Positions 32,299 through 43,034 are shown, numbered from the stretch's first letter. The stretch is 64,000 nucleotides of DNA from a secondary endosymbiont of Ctenarytaina eucalypti (GCF_000287335.1 NC_018419.1:310001-374000), one strand, 5' to 3'. Numbers and translations are program-made. The notes: generated by a model from the letters alone, not told the origin.

Positions 32299-32964
32299 TT
32301 AGCCCTTGTGACGAGTGGCCGCACGCAAAAATTCCTGGCGAATATTGTTACTAGATTTAAAGAGTCCGCCCAGCGATGTGGTAGTGGTTGTGCTGTCGCC
32401 ATGGCGGATCCCTTGCGCTTTGACGCAATAGTGCACGGCATCAATGGAAACTGCCACGCTATTGATGCCAAGAAGCGTCTGTAGCGTGAGCAAAATCTGC
32501 TGCGTCAACCGCTCCTGCAATTGCGGTCGTTGGGAAAAAAATTGTACGATACGATTGATCTTCGACAGCCCGATCACAAAGTTTTTAGGAATATAAGATA
32601 CTGTTGCTTTGCCATCGATCATCAAAAAGTGATGCTCGCAGGTGCTCGTTAAAGTAATGTCATGCACCGTAACCATTTCATCTACATTCATCTTGTTTTT
32701 GATAAATGTAATTTTAGGAAAATTAACATAATCCAGGCCGGCGAAAAGTTCTTCTACGTACATCTTGGCGATGCGATTAGGGGTTTTTGCCAGACTATCA
32801 TCGGTCCAGTCAAGGTTGAGTAGCGTCATGATCGCTTGCATATGCTCTGCAATTAGACGTTTACGCACCGCCTTGTCTTGTACTTCTCCCCGAAGTGGAG
32901 TTTCGAGTCCACAAATCATCAGAGCCTCGCGGACTTGCAAGGCCTCTTTTGTCAGTATTACCAT
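32299..32964 (-). CDS. folE: GTP cyclohydrolase I FolE
   Basis: FolE converts GTP to 7,8-dihydroneopterin triphosphate, the first step toward folate (and queuosine). The product is 221 residues (E. coli 222), with GGAG 11 bases before the ATG at 32964. Zinc ligands are in [14 protein letters not shown] and in [32 protein letters not shown] and [17 protein letters not shown] are the conserved core, and the end LGGLFKSS...EFLRA is intact. With pabB apparently dead, the folate pathway may be only partly present here. Confidence 0.97.
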   Translation of the reverse strand: MVILTKEALQVREALMICGLETPLRGEVQDKAVRKRLIAEHMQAIMTLLNLDWTDDSLAKTPNRIAKMYVEELFAGLDYVNFPKITFIKNKMNVDEMVTVHDITLTSTCEHHFLMIDGKATVSYIPKNFVIGLSKINRIVQFFSQRPQLQERLTQQILLTLQTLLGINSVAVSIDAVHYCVKAQGIRHGDSTTTTTSLGGLFKSSNNIRQEFLRAATRHKG

Positions 32965-32999
32965 AGTTATTCTTCTCCAAAAAATAATTCATTACCACG

Positions 33000-34345
33000 G
33001 GTTTAACCGTAGAATGAACAACTCTCTAGTGGAGTAGAGAGGGATAATCCAGTGAACGTCTTTCATGATGCTTGTATGAAGAAAAATCACTTCTGCAATA
33101 GCTGAAGCTACGCTAATATTCTGGCAAAGGCCAGAATAGATCAGCTTTATTGCACACCGGGACGATTCTGCCGATTATTAGCTTAGGTCAATACATAGCT
33201 TACAATACATGGCCTTTAAGAAAAAAGTTTTTATTTACTCACTCAGTGACTTACAAGCAGGCTTTTAAAAAAAGCTGCTCTCTAACGGTGTTAATGTATA
33301 AGCAAGACGTTACTGAATAGCAAAACACTTCTCTTAGACATACAAGACGACACATGCTCCTCTCCAATGCTAATAACTATTACCACAGTAAATCATGATA
33401 CAAGAAATGTTCAAAGCGTCCTCAGGAGGGTCTATGAGTGATCCATGGATTTATGTTTTACACTTCTCGAGCTATTGTTAATATGTTTGAATTCAGCTTT
33501 ATTCAGCAGTTGAGACAAGACAGTTCACCTAAACATAAGAATGTTAAAATATCCTAAAATTGCCCATTGAGTCATTGGCGGAATCGGCCTTAAATTTTTT
33601 GGCGAACAAGAATGTCGGGTCAAAATTTTTGATAGCGATATAAAACGTAGAGGATGTCGTAAGCTGACGTATAGTAGTTAATCTTGGTAAGAGCATCTAT
33701 TGCGATTTATTGCATAATCCTAAAATGAATACTTCGATGCTTAGCGGCTTTGGTAAAGTAGACCTACCAAATAAGAAACGAGTGGCATTAGCACATCTTG
33801 CTTTTGATGTGCTCTTGACTACAAAATCTTTTTTTAAAAAACTTGTCCCCGCACCTCAGCCGTGGTGCGCAATATTATCTGCTTTTCAGCAACTCATGAG
33901 AGTTACTGAAAAGTGATGCATCAGCATTGCAGGATTAGTATTATCCTCAGAAGTGCAGAAAGCTATCATAGGCTTTGGCTAACTAAATGGTTTTCTTGCG
34001 GTTCAAAAAACATCTAGATACTCATCTCAATCTACGCTCCATAGATAAGATTATAGATAAAGCGATACAGTGGTTTCAACACGCCGCACTAGCTATGACC
34101 CGCTAGCAACAGCAATAATTATTGGCATCGCCTGAAAAAAGATCCACTAACAGTCAACGACTCATGCCCTATAATTGAGTCAATGAGACCAACATTATAT
34201 TGCAAGGTTTAATTTCTTTTCTAAACACTATTATAGTCTTATGCATTTCTCTGAAGGGATAGTTAAATGTAAGCTCTCCTTCAGCGCTTACCTATATCAA
34301 ATCACCAGAAGCCTTACGATGTCTTTTTTCAATCGCTTACGACTG
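33000..34345. other. no recognisable gene
   Basis: AT-rich with one 68-codon plus frame at 33710-33916 of unknown nature. Near 33560-33660 one frame shows IGGIGLKFFGEQE, which looks protein-like, but I cannot name it. Confidence 0.5.
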
Positions 34346-34348
34346 CCG

Positions 34349-35686
34349 CTACATTAGATCGTACAGGTGAGCAAGCAGCCAGCCCACACTGCAGGACACC
34401 CCAACACCAGTCAGTCCAACAGGTAGAAAGCTATGATTAATCACCCAGCGTCCGATACGCGTCGTTCCGGTGCGGTCTAACTCGACGGCCGCCAAATCAC
34501 TAGGGTAAGTAGGTAAGATGTAATAACCATAACAAGCCGGGGCCGTTGCAGCAATCAGCGATGGCGGAACGCCAACCGCCAGGGCGATGGGCACTAAGGC
34601 CGCTAGGGCCGCCGCCTGGGAGTTAACGAATTGTGATAACAGCAATAGTACAAAGACATAGGCCCACGGATGGTGGTCGGAGACCACTCCAGCCAAAGCG
34701 TCCTCGATCTTCGTCAAGTGATGGCTGAAGAATGTATCGGCCATCCAGGCCACGCCATAGACGGCGACGATGGCTACCATACCAGAGCGGAATACGTCAC
34801 TTTTGGCTATATCTGAGGGGGTGGTGTCGGTAAAAAGCAAAATGAACGCACCACCGCATAGCATGCACATCTGTATGATCATCGCCATCGATAGCGGCGT
34901 GCCTTCGGCGTTCGAGCGCAGATCAGGGAAAACCCCCAGCAGGGCTATCACCAAGATGAAAGTTATAAAAATCCCCATAGCCAGCCGGCTACTACGCGGC
35001 AGCTTAACACTTAAGAGTGTTGCTGCCGTGCCGTAAACGTAATCTTGATTAACTTTCTTATCTATAAAAGCAAGAAAGACGTCATCATCCGATAAATTCT
35101 TACCGCGAAAGCAGCTAAATAGCGCGATGGCCAAAATTCCGCACAATGTAGCGGGTATTGTTATCGAAAGTAGCGTGATAAAATCCACCGACACTCCACC
35201 GGAGGATGCTAGCATTGCTGATAGTGAGACAGTAGCAACAGAGACAGGGCTCGCAATGATACCCATTTGCGAGCCAACAGAGCTAGCTGCTAGAGGGCGC
35301 TCCGGGCGAATATTGTTTTTTATTGCTACATCGTAAATGATAGGGAGAAGAGTATAGACCATGTGCCCAGTGCCGCAGAGCATGGTTAGCAGGCAGGTAA
35401 CCAACGGCGCGAGAAGTGAGATATATTTGGGATGTTGGCGAAGCAGTTTTTCCGCAAGTTGCAGCAAGACATTTAATCCACCGGAAGCCTGTAGAGTCGC
35501 TGAAGCTGCTACGACCGAGATGATAACTAATATCACATCTACCGGCGGTTGACCGGGCTGTAAGTTGAATGCCCCGACAAGCACTAGCATACCGCAACCG
35601 CCGGCGAGTCCTAAACCGATGCCGCCTTTTTGGGCACCAAATAACAGGCAACTGACAACAATAGTAAACTGAATAATAAATTCCAT
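34349..35686 (-). CDS. dcuB: anaerobic C4-dicarboxylate transporter DcuB
   Basis: DcuB is an inner-membrane antiporter exchanging fumarate, malate or aspartate for succinate. The product is 445 residues (E. coli DcuB 446) with about 10-12 hydrophobic helices and GAGGG just before the ATG at 35686. It is DcuB rather than Dcu[60 protein letters not shown] and [18 protein letters not shown] follow DcuB closely, and the end [20 protein letters not shown] is nearly unchanged. The neighbours give no operon partner. In a symbiont it may import aspartate or malate from host or partner. Confidence 0.95.
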   Translation of the reverse strand: MEFIIQFTIVVSCLLFGAQKGGIGLGLAGGCGMLVLVGAFNLQPGQPPVDVILVIISVVAASATLQASGGLNVLLQLAEKLLRQHPKYISLLAPLVTCLLTMLCGTGHMVYTLLPIIYDVAIKNNIRPERPLAASSVGSQMGIIASPVSVATVSLSAMLASSGGVSVDFITLLSITIPATLCGILAIALFSCFRGKNLSDDDVFLAFIDKKVNQDYVYGTAATLLSVKLPRSSRLAMGIFITFILVIALLGVFPDLRSNAEGTPLSMAMIIQMCMLCGGAFILLFTDTTPSDIAKSDVFRSGMVAIVAVYGVAWMADTFFSHHLTKIEDALAGVVSDHHPWAYVFVLLLLSQFVNSQAAALAALVPIALAVGVPPSLIAATAPACYGYYILPTYPSDLAAVELDRTGTTRIGRWVINHSFLPVGLTGVGVSCSVGWLLAHLYDLM

Positions 35687-35689
35687 AGT

Positions 35690-36655
35690 TCCCTCGTTTT
35701 ATTTTTACGCATCCATCACGCAGGCGTCTATCGCTATCATGGTAGCTTAAAGTAACTCACTCGCTACCCAGGATCGATGTTAGGCGTACGGACAGGGGTG
35801 TTGATTTTTTTATAAAGTAGGTACATGGCCTCAATCCTGAAGCGCTACAGGCGATTGTAGTGAATGGCCTCACACTCGGCAAAATGTTGGTCTATATCGA
35901 TACTGTGATAGTTAACATGATACTATTAAGAATCACTAAACCGCCCTTGTTACATGCCAAGAGAGTATGCTGTCGATCAAGTGAACTCATTTATTGATAA
36001 CACTTTGTTAAAAAAATAGCTTTTATGAAGATTGTCCGCTGGCAAGATATTGTTAGGTCTTGTGCACGACATTTAGCATAACTCCTAACAGAGTTGCAAT
36101 CACCAAGGTGTACAGTGAGTAGATACAAACACTCATATCAACCCCGATAACCGCTTTACACCGGACAGCAATCATGCTCACCCATAAGGAAAAATAATAG
36201 CCTAGCATCTTTTTATAGATTGCATGACTACTAAGGATGTGGTAATTTCTAAGTGAATAATGAAGCGCATTACATCCAGGCAGTACACTGTACAGTTTTC
36301 CCCGTGGGAGGGGCGATGTCTATTGATCTCACTAGGCTATTATGATACGAACGTCTATCATTTGGCGTCAAACTACGCTTGCCAATTTTTTCATGACTTT
36401 TCGTTCTCAAGTCTAACAGAGACCGTGCCGCAGTAGTCATGCTATGCGATACATTGGTAAAGATAATTGTATATGCTACTCTACCACTATTAACCTGCTG
36501 CTTCCGACACACTTGATGTTTGTTGATACCCTATAGCCTAACGTTCTTTTCTGGACGACCAAAAACTTTTGGGTCAATGCTATGCATTGCCTCATGCATG
36601 AGCTCACTATATGTTAGGATTTTTATCCTGATCGTTACTTTCTTTACCTGGTGCT
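35690..36655. other. no recognisable gene
   Basis: Upstream of dcuB. An 80-codon minus frame at 36270-36512 is unfamiliar. Its right edge may hold unrecognised truD C-terminal sequence. Confidence 0.5.
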
Positions 36656-36659
36656 ATAG

Positions 36660-37320
36660 TCTAGAATAGTTAAAGCATCTTATCAGCGGTTTGTAAGTTT
36701 AAAAATTCCGTCAACGTATACCCGTAGATCTCTGAGGGGGTATAGCCCCTCACCCATGACACCATCGGCAGCATGGTTATAGCCATTTCTGGGCAGAAAC
36801 GTAGTAAGAACCGCCGTTTAAAATAGTTTTTCTATGTAACAATATCGCTATGATTGATCTCTTCTTTCAGAGAAAATAGTTACTTGAAAGCCTTTTTTAG
36901 TGGTCATGAAGTAAATTTAAAACATGTAGCTCACGATAAAAACCATTGATTGAAAAGGAGTTATGATTTTAGAAATTCCGAATATTATTCGCATTAGATA
37001 ACCTGTTCCCTGCAAGCAGTACAAGCGTCAAACATGCTGCTATATTGAACTAAAACTCTTACATGCGGTAGCGAAAAATAGTCAGAGCATCGCATAGTAT
37101 CTAAATCCTTCATGACATTGAGCGAACATTACTGATAAGCTGGTTTCAGCCAGTTTTACGAACATGCATCAGCACATTGCCCCTTCAGAATACCGCTAAA
37201 AAATAACTTGCTATCCCGGATCAACAGCCGAAGGCTAGGATTGAATGATGCTCATGACAGTAGGATTGTGTGAATTACCACTGAAATCGATACTAGTCTA
37301 GTGCAGAATGTCATTCTGGT
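36660..37320 (-). pseudogene. truD: relic of tRNA pseudouridine-13 synthase TruD
   Basis: Near 36815-36775 the minus strand reads GGSYYVSAQKWL (TruD GRGSWFVATTEEL). Overlapping in another frame, it then reads EMAITMLPMVSW (ELMITAALPGSG), with open frame onward to about 36665. The N-terminal part toward ispF was not recognised. TruD modifies U13 of tRNA-Glu. It lies directly downstream of ispF on the same strand, as in the E. coli ftsB-ispD-ispF-truD group. Confidence 0.5.
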
Positions 37321-37324
37321 CTGA

Positions 37325-37792
37325 CTAGCAGAGCAGCACCAGCGCCTCGCAGGCGATACCTTCTCCGCGGCCAGTAAAACCGAGCCATTCAGTAGTCGTC
37401 GCTTTAACGTTGATTGCATCCATCTGGCAGCCCAGATCGTAGGCGATATGCAAGCGCATTTTCGGAATATGTGGTGCCATCTTCGGCGCTTGTGCTATAA
37501 GGGTGATATCTAAGTTGCCCACACGATATCCCTTAGCCACAATTCTTTTCCAGGCAATACGTAATAGCGCACGGCTGTCTGCCCCTTGATATACAGGATC
37601 AACATCAGAAAATAGTTTTCCGATATCACCGAGTCCAGCAGCCCCAAGAAGGGCGTCGGTCGCCGCGTGCAGTGCTACGTCACCATCCGAATGCGCTAGA
37701 AGACCTTGTCGATAAGGAATAGGAACACCACCGAGGATAATCGGGCCTACGCCCCCAAACTTGTGTACATCGAAACCGTGTCCGATACGCAT
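37325..37792 (-). CDS. ispF: 2-C-methyl-D-erythritol 2,4-cyclodiphosphate synthase IspF
   Basis: IspF cyclises CDP-ME 2-phosphate to MEcPP in the MEP isoprenoid pathway. The product is 155 residues. Metal ligands are in [13 protein letters not shown] (Asp and His), with the nucleotide and metal site [20 protein letters not shown]. The C-terminal region [21 protein letters not shown] matches the family. Its ATG directly follows the ispD stop (TAA then ATG with no spacer), so translation is likely coupled. Confidence 0.97.
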   Translation of the reverse strand: MRIGHGFDVHKFGGVGPIILGGVPIPYRQGLLAHSDGDVALHAATDALLGAAGLGDIGKLFSDVDPVYQGADSRALLRIAWKRIVAKGYRVGNLDITLIAQAPKMAPHIPKMRLHIAYDLGCQMDAINVKATTTEWLGFTGRGEGIACEALVLLC

Positions 37793-38515
37793 TTATAATC
37801 TCTCCATATTAGCCCGTCGGGAATACAAGAAGCGGACTAGCGTCAAATCTTCTGGTCTTGTCACTTTGATGTTGTCTGCACGCCCAGGTACGAATAGCGG
37901 TGAGTGTCCGCAATACTCCAGCGCCGAAGCATCATCGGTCACTGGCACGCCTTCCGCGAGAGCACGCTCCAAGCAGTTTTGCAGCAGTTGGCGCGCGAAT
38001 AATTGCGGTGTTAGCGCATGCCATAAATTATCACGTTCGACGGTGCTCGAGATAAGGTCTGTGCCAGGGCGGGCGCGTTTCATTGTGTCATGCACTGGAG
38101 ATGCTAATATCCCGCCTACGTCGGTGTGTGCCGTAATCGCTAATAGGCGACACAAGTCATCTTTATGTAGGCAGGGACGTACGGCGTCATGCACTAACAC
38201 CCAGGACTCTGAACGCACACAACGCAGTGCGGCCATGACTGAGTCAGCGCGCGACCCGCCGCCAGTAACTACGTGCACCCGCGGATCGGCAGCTACCGGT
38301 AATTGGTGATACCAGCAATCTACAGGGCTTATCGCCACAATTACCTCATGAATGCGGGGCTGGCTTAACAGAATGTCTATAGAATGCTCAAGCAGGGTCT
38401 TTTCGCCTATGGTTAGATATTGTTTAGGTAAGGTGGTCTTCATGCGGCTACCGATTCCGGCTGCTGGGAGTATAGCGATAACATCAAGGATAGCCCCTCC
38501 TCCTGATAAAGTCAT
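37793..38515 (-). CDS. ispD: 2-C-methyl-D-erythritol 4-phosphate cytidylyltransferase IspD
   Basis: IspD joins CTP and MEP to give CDP-ME in the MEP pathway. The product is 240 residues (E. coli 236). The CTP loop is [19 protein letters not shown], with substrate residues in [35 protein letters not shown] and [11 protein letters not shown]. The ATG at 38515 has no good Shine-Dalgarno before it, while a perfect AGGAGGAGGGG lies inside codons 4-8, just before an ATC codon. This suggests the original start was a few codons downstream and was lost, with the upstream ATG now used. The ftsB relic lies directly upstream. Confidence 0.96.
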   Translation of the reverse strand: MTLSGGGAILDVIAILPAAGIGSRMKTTLPKQYLTIGEKTLLEHSIDILLSQPRIHEVIVAISPVDCWYHQLPVAADPRVHVVTGGGSRADSVMAALRCVRSESWVLVHDAVRPCLHKDDLCRLLAITAHTDVGGILASPVHDTMKRARPGTDLISSTVERDNLWHALTPQLFARQLLQNCLERALAEGVPVTDDASALEYCGHSPLFVPGRADNIKVTRPEDLTLVRFLYSRRANMERL

Positions 38516-38830
38516 GATTGCTTATCTTGCGGCACGAGCGCTTCAGGCTAGTGTTTGGCCTGCTTTTGGACCAGGCAAAAGAAAGTCTCACCCTCTTTTA
38601 TTATGCTAAACTCGTTGCATGTTCGTTCTGCAATAGCTCTCTGACTACTGCTGCATAAAGCATGAGTTGCGCCGCAAAGCTGATCATTGCACATTTTGGA
38701 TTCCGCGTTATTACCTTATAATAGTGCTCTATAGCTTGCGACACAGCGCAAATCTGTGCACCATTTTTTACACAACTATCATAAACGCTTTACGCAACCA
38801 AGCAATGCTAATAATATCATCCCCACCTGT
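38516..38830 (-). pseudogene. ftsB: relic of cell division protein FtsB
   Basis: FtsB is a small divisome protein with one membrane helix and a coiled coil, working with FtsL and FtsQ. On the minus strand the remains are GMILLALLGCVKRL (FtsB KLTLLLLAILVWLQY) near 38805-38765, VKNG (GKNG) shortly after, and GETFFCLVQKQAKH (GETFYRLVPDASKR) near 38590-38550. The last is followed by a stop. At least one frameshift and several stops intervene. It sits directly upstream of ispD as in E. coli. Length is close to the original, so decay is by point mutation and small indels. Confidence 0.75.
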
Positions 38831-38839
38831 CTTATCCTC

Positions 38840-39645
38840 CCCCTCCTGTGCATAAAGAGATAATCATTCTATAACTTTTAACGTGACTACAGGCGAGGCG
38901 GGACACACCAAGGGTAATTACTACATACGCGACGGTTTAGGGAAGCCTCATAAGCTTGAAGCTTGTTAAACAGACAGGCCGCATAGCGGATTGTGCTATA
39001 AAAAAGATAAGGGAAGACCGTCTGCACATCCACAAGACTCGAAAGCCAGATGAATAGAACGACCGAATATACTTTACCTCTAAGCAGCACTTTTTTGAAA
39101 AAACATATTTTTTCTGTCGCATGCAGTAAATTAATAGATGGCTAATGAATAGCATTATAACGTCAGACTTCCTGATAAAATAGAAATTTTAGATATAACT
39201 ACATTCTCTGTTAACATGTATATTAAAAGGGCATCAATCTCTATATATTCAAAACAGCCTACTCACTCTTGACGCTGATTAGGCGTTTAAATCCTATCTG
39301 CCATCTGCAGATTTCAATCCTTGATCCGATAAAGATGTTATTACTCTGCAATCTATTGCTGTTTCAAAGGAAGCAAGTTATACATTTGGTTGCGCCCTGA
39401 ACTATATCAGCCTGATGAGAAATTTACTCATAAGTCATTTTTTTAGCAGCTATATGATTAACAAATTACAAAGAATCTGAGATGAACAAGAAGATATGTT
39501 GATATATTTTACCATCGGCATATATCTTGTTATCTAATATCATGGTAAGTCGTGTACGCACGCTGCTGAAGATATCCATAAGACGGCATATCTCTACGTC
39601 ATGTCATAGATTTAAAGCGATTAATGATCGCTTTTGCATCAGAAG
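38840..39645. other. no recognisable gene
   Basis: Between the ftsB relic and cpxR. E. coli has cpxP divergent from cpxR; I could not recognise it here. Short minus frames at 38887-39155 are unfamiliar. Confidence 0.5.
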
Positions 39646-39654
39646 GTGAATACA

Positions 39655-40353
39655 ATGCATACAATTCTTGTAGTTGACGATGACCGCGAACTAACGGTAT
39701 TTTTGCAGAAAATGTTAGAAATCAAAGGTTTTAACGTTTATATATCCCGTAACAGAGAAATAGCTTTAAGCCAGTTTAACAATTCCGTTGACTTACTGCT
39801 TCTTGATATAATGCCACCACAGAAGAATGGCATGGACGCCCTACAAGAGCTACGCCAAAAGCACCAGACTCCGGTGATTATGCTGACTACCTACGGCAAC
39901 CAACTGAATCACATTCTGGGCGTGGAGCTAGGAGCCGATGATTATTTGCTAAAACCGCTCAACGAACGCGAACTAATCGCGAAAATTCGGGCAATACGAC
40001 ACCGGCCGCACTTGACGGGACATCGGGAGGCTAGCGCGACCCGCACACCGCACCTTTCGGTGGATAGTCTTCGCCTGAGCCCAGGCCGGCAGGAAGCCTG
40101 CTTCGACTGTACGTCGCTAGAATTGACTGGCACCGAATTTACTTTGCTATATTTACTAGCACGGCAGGTGGGTCAGGTAGTATCACGTGAGTATTTAAGC
40201 CAGGAGGCGCTAGGAAGGCGTTTAACACCATTTGACCGCGCTATTGATATGCACGTTTCTAATTTACGACGTAAGCTACCGGCAAGAAAAGACGGGCATG
40301 ACTGGTTTAAAACAGTGCGTGGACGAGGCTATTTAATGGTATCTGATATATAA
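39655..40353 (+). CDS. cpxR: response regulator CpxR (OmpR family)
   Basis: CpxR is the envelope-stress transcription factor of the Cpx two-component system. The ATG at 39655, after AAGGTG, gives 232 residues, the same as E. coli. The receiver domain has the acidic pair in VVDDDRELT, the phosphorylation Asp in LLLLDIMPPQKNG, the conserved Thr in VIMLTTYG and the Lys in DDYLLKPLNERE. The winged-helix domain is complete: LELTGTEFTLLYLLARQVGQ, RLTPFDRAIDMHVSNLRRKL and KTVRGRGYLMVS. Its partner kinase gene cpxA follows immediately but is a relic, so CpxR is an orphan. It could be phosphorylated by acetyl phosphate or by another kinase, or work unphosphorylated. Confidence 0.97.
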   Translation: MHTILVVDDDRELTVFLQKMLEIKGFNVYISRNREIALSQFNNSVDLLLLDIMPPQKNGMDALQELRQKHQTPVIMLTTYGNQLNHILGVELGADDYLLKPLNERELIAKIRAIRHRPHLTGHREASATRTPHLSVDSLRLSPGRQEACFDCTSLELTGTEFTLLYLLARQVGQVVSREYLSQEALGRRLTPFDRAIDMHVSNLRRKLPARKDGHDWFKTVRGRGYLMVSDI

Positions 40354-41665
40354 TCAATAGATTGACCTCAATTATCTTTGGTATATCATGATTTTCCCCT
40401 CGCCTTCGCGCTCATCCTTGTCCTTATAGTAACAAGCCTTGACCTGCTTCAAATAACGTCATTACTAGATATCGAGCAGCAGGCAATGCTACTGCCACAG
40501 CATCTTGAGATAGGGATGATGACCAAATCTATCTAACGAGTGGATGTGCTATAATAGGTTCTTTCCTACTACCATCGATACATGGTAGTACGTCCCTGCC
40601 AGCGTTTCTTTCCGCTCACTAACGAAGAGCAGCTATCGGGCATCCGGCGCAATAAGACGCCAATCACCCCCATTTCATCTGTCAATCAGGACAGTCAGAA
40701 CATTCTAAGAAAAAAATAATTATCTATTATATCAAAGTCGACCTTCCAGTAGCGCTGCATCCTGCTGTATGACTCTGTTCTTCGATCTCGCCTTACTATT
40801 ATGACTAACCGTGGCCATGCTTATCAGTAGCGCTCCTCTATTCTAGTTGGCTTTAACCCTAACAAACTAGCGCGTAAATTGAAGAATGCGGCTGATGAGG
40901 CAGCGTGGAAGTCTACGGCAGCACCCCTGGAATTAATCTGGGGGCAAGACATGGTTAGCGATTTGCTTCAGTTTCAATCAGACGGTCTGTATACTAGGGT
41001 CTATGGATACAGTGCAGCAACGAGTAACATGGAAGGTTTCTCATGCGCTCTCCGTACGCCTTAACCCGACTACAGCTGGCTACGGCACTCATGCGACAGC
41101 GGCATATCGGAGTATATAAGTGCGTACGTCTTGAGGCCAAGGTGCATTGGCTCGATTCAATGATTCATTCTCTCCTGGTTCTGTCTTAAAATTAGTATAA
41201 AAAGGAACTCTCGCTAGAATTTTTAAAGGGTAATGATTTATGGTCGAATGTGTTTCGTGATCCGCAGCTTGAAGCAGAGTAAATGGAAAAGCTTAAATAT
41301 CACATCCCGACCGGGTAATTAAACATGAATGGAGAATCCTGCTGCACTGAACAGTGCGTTAGAGCATTCCGTTCGCAAAGCCCTACGATATTCGTACCAG
41401 CGGATATCGCTCAGTTTTAGCACCAACTCAGCAAGGCATGACTATTATTCTAGAGGATGATAGCCCAGGCATCAGCGCCGCGGATAGCTTCAGGTAGTGA
41501 AAAGTCCGTTAGGAGGGCAGCGACTAATGCTCTACCATGCCTTGTTACATACAGAAGCACTGCATCCCTACCCCTGATGCTAAAACACGTGCCAAGCTTG
41601 TCACATGCAATAATAGAAAAAGCGAATTCTCTAAGTGGTATTCTTAAACACTGCTACAGAGCATG
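40350..41665 (+). pseudogene. cpxA: near full-length relic of sensor kinase CpxA
   Basis: It starts where E. coli cpxA overlaps cpxR; the start codon has become ATA. Readable pieces in order are INRLTSIIFGIS (IGSLTARIFAIF), ALILVLIVTSLDLLQITSLL (TM1 and after), LKNAADEAA at about 40875 (LKNAADEVA), LTRLQLATALMRQ then WLDSMIHSLLVLS (LTRLQLGTALLRR, RLDSMINDLLVMS), ENPAALNSALEHSVRKALRY (GNPNALESALENIVRNALRY), TIILEDDSPGISAAD (TITVDDDGPGVSPED) and finally KANSLSGILKHCY near 41650. Stops and frameshifts are scattered. Length is about 1,316 against 1,374 bp. Confidence 0.92.
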
Positions 41666-41667
41666 TC

Positions 41668-42150
41668 GTAATAAAGATTACGCTATACGCATCGAGACAT
41701 GCTGTCAAATACTAGAAACACTATCTCTGTGTTTGTCAACCCCTTGCTATGTTAATCTGATTGAACCCTTGATACTTAAACCTTGATAAATCAGCGCCGA
41801 TGCAGCAAAGGGGGTGTGTTATCATCTATTGGACGAGATTTTTCATAGCGAGATTACACTACCTTACTAACTCATAAACACCATCTTCGAGTTTTATGAA
41901 ATAATGTAAACTGATTTTTATGAATTTATTTTATTTTCCAGAAAGCTCAAGAGGGGTCAGCCTACAGAGCTTAATACTCTTTTTAATTTTGGCTGGAAGG
42001 AGTCATTGGAACCGTTTATTAACGCCTATGACATTAAACATCTGCTTTGTAATGCAGTCTAATGGACATAAAATCTACTTGTCTCAGGCGATTGTAGTTA
42101 TGGTGTAAAAGTCAAGATGCCAGTTGCACTAAACTGCTAGGTTTGACTAT
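41668..42150 (+). pseudogene. trmL: near full-length relic of tRNA 2'-O-methyltransferase TrmL
   Basis: The plus strand reads VIKITLY (TrmL MLNIVLY, start lost), SNTRNTISVFVNP (PNTGNIIRLCANTG), VNLIEPLILKP (LHIIEPMGFAW), RFFIARLHYLTNS with a stop then TP (RAFLEA...RLFALTTKGTP), FYFPESSRGVSLQSL (LMFGPETRGLPASIL) and LSQAIVVMV (LSNAVSVVV). TrmL methylates the wobble base of tRNA-Leu isoacceptors. It is convergent with cysE as in E. coli. It begins within a few bases of the cpxA relic end, although cpx and trmL are far apart in E. coli. Confidence 0.88.
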
Positions 42151-42182
42151 ACTTTGACACCAGCCTGCGGCAATTAATTTAG

Positions 42183-42998
42183 TCAGATGCCGGCGCCACA
42201 TTCAAAACCCGGAGTAATAAAAGACTGGTCTAGCTCCTCCGATGACCGGGCGTTGCGCGGCCTATCCACTACCCGTGCCGGCACACCCGCCGCCGTGCTA
42301 TAGGCAGGCACTGAGCGCAAGACGACCGAGCCAGCGCCGATTTTAGCCCTCCGCCCTACCTCAATATTACCGATAATAGTGGCTCCAGCGCCGATCATCA
42401 CCCCTTCGCGGATCTTAGGATGCCGATCGCCGCTGATCTTTCCTGTAGCGCCGAGTGTCACAGATTGCAGAATAGAAACATCATCCTCCACTACTGCAGT
42501 TTCGCCAATAACGATGCCGGTGGCATGGTCTAGCATGATGCCGCAACCAATCCGCGCCGCAGGATGTATATCGACACCAAAAGAAACGGAAATCTGATTC
42601 TGAAAATAAATAGCGAGCTCTTGCCGGTTTTGATACCATAGCCAATGGCTAATCCGATAAGCCTGCAAGGCGTGGACTCCCTTAAGGTACAGCAGCGGGG
42701 TAGAATATTTGTCCACCACGGGGTCATGAAAGCGGACTGCGTGAATATCACGCGCTGCGGAGAAAATCATGCCAGGATCGCTTCTATAGGCCTCTTCTAC
42801 TACTTCACGGATAGCGATGGCAGGCATGATAGTATCACTAAGTTTATGAGCCAGAATATAGCTTAGTGCATTACCCAAATTTTCGTGTTTTAGCAGGGTT
42901 GCGTGGAAAAAACTGGCTAGCATGGGTTCATAATTGGCCAGCAATCGCGCTTCAGCTTTAATGCTATTCCATACAAGTTCTAATTCTTCTGTCGACAT
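42183..42998 (-). CDS. cysE: serine acetyltransferase CysE
   Basis: CysE makes O-acetylserine from serine and acetyl-CoA, committing carbon to cysteine. The product is 271 residues (E. coli 273). An N-terminal helical domain is followed by the left-handed beta-helix. The catalytic Asp/His are in IMLDHATGIVIGE, with the coil motifs SVTLGATGKISGDRHPKI, GVMIGAGATIIGNI and RRAKIGAGSVVL. The last residue is Ile (end ECGAGI); the C-terminal Ile is what docks into CysK in the cysteine synthase complex. It is the last gene of a secB-gpsA-cysE run, 36 bases after gpsA. Confidence 0.97.
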   Translation of the reverse strand: MSTEELELVWNSIKAEARLLANYEPMLASFFHATLLKHENLGNALSYILAHKLSDTIMPAIAIREVVEEAYRSDPGMIFSAARDIHAVRFHDPVVDKYSTPLLYLKGVHALQAYRISHWLWYQNRQELAIYFQNQISVSFGVDIHPAARIGCGIMLDHATGIVIGETAVVEDDVSILQSVTLGATGKISGDRHPKIREGVMIGAGATIIGNIEVGRRAKIGAGSVVLRSVPAYSTAAGVPARVVDRPRNARSSEELDQSFITPGFECGAGI

Positions 42999-43034
42999 AT
43001 CGCCCGCCTTTTCTTTAGCTCTGAGTGACTGGAC

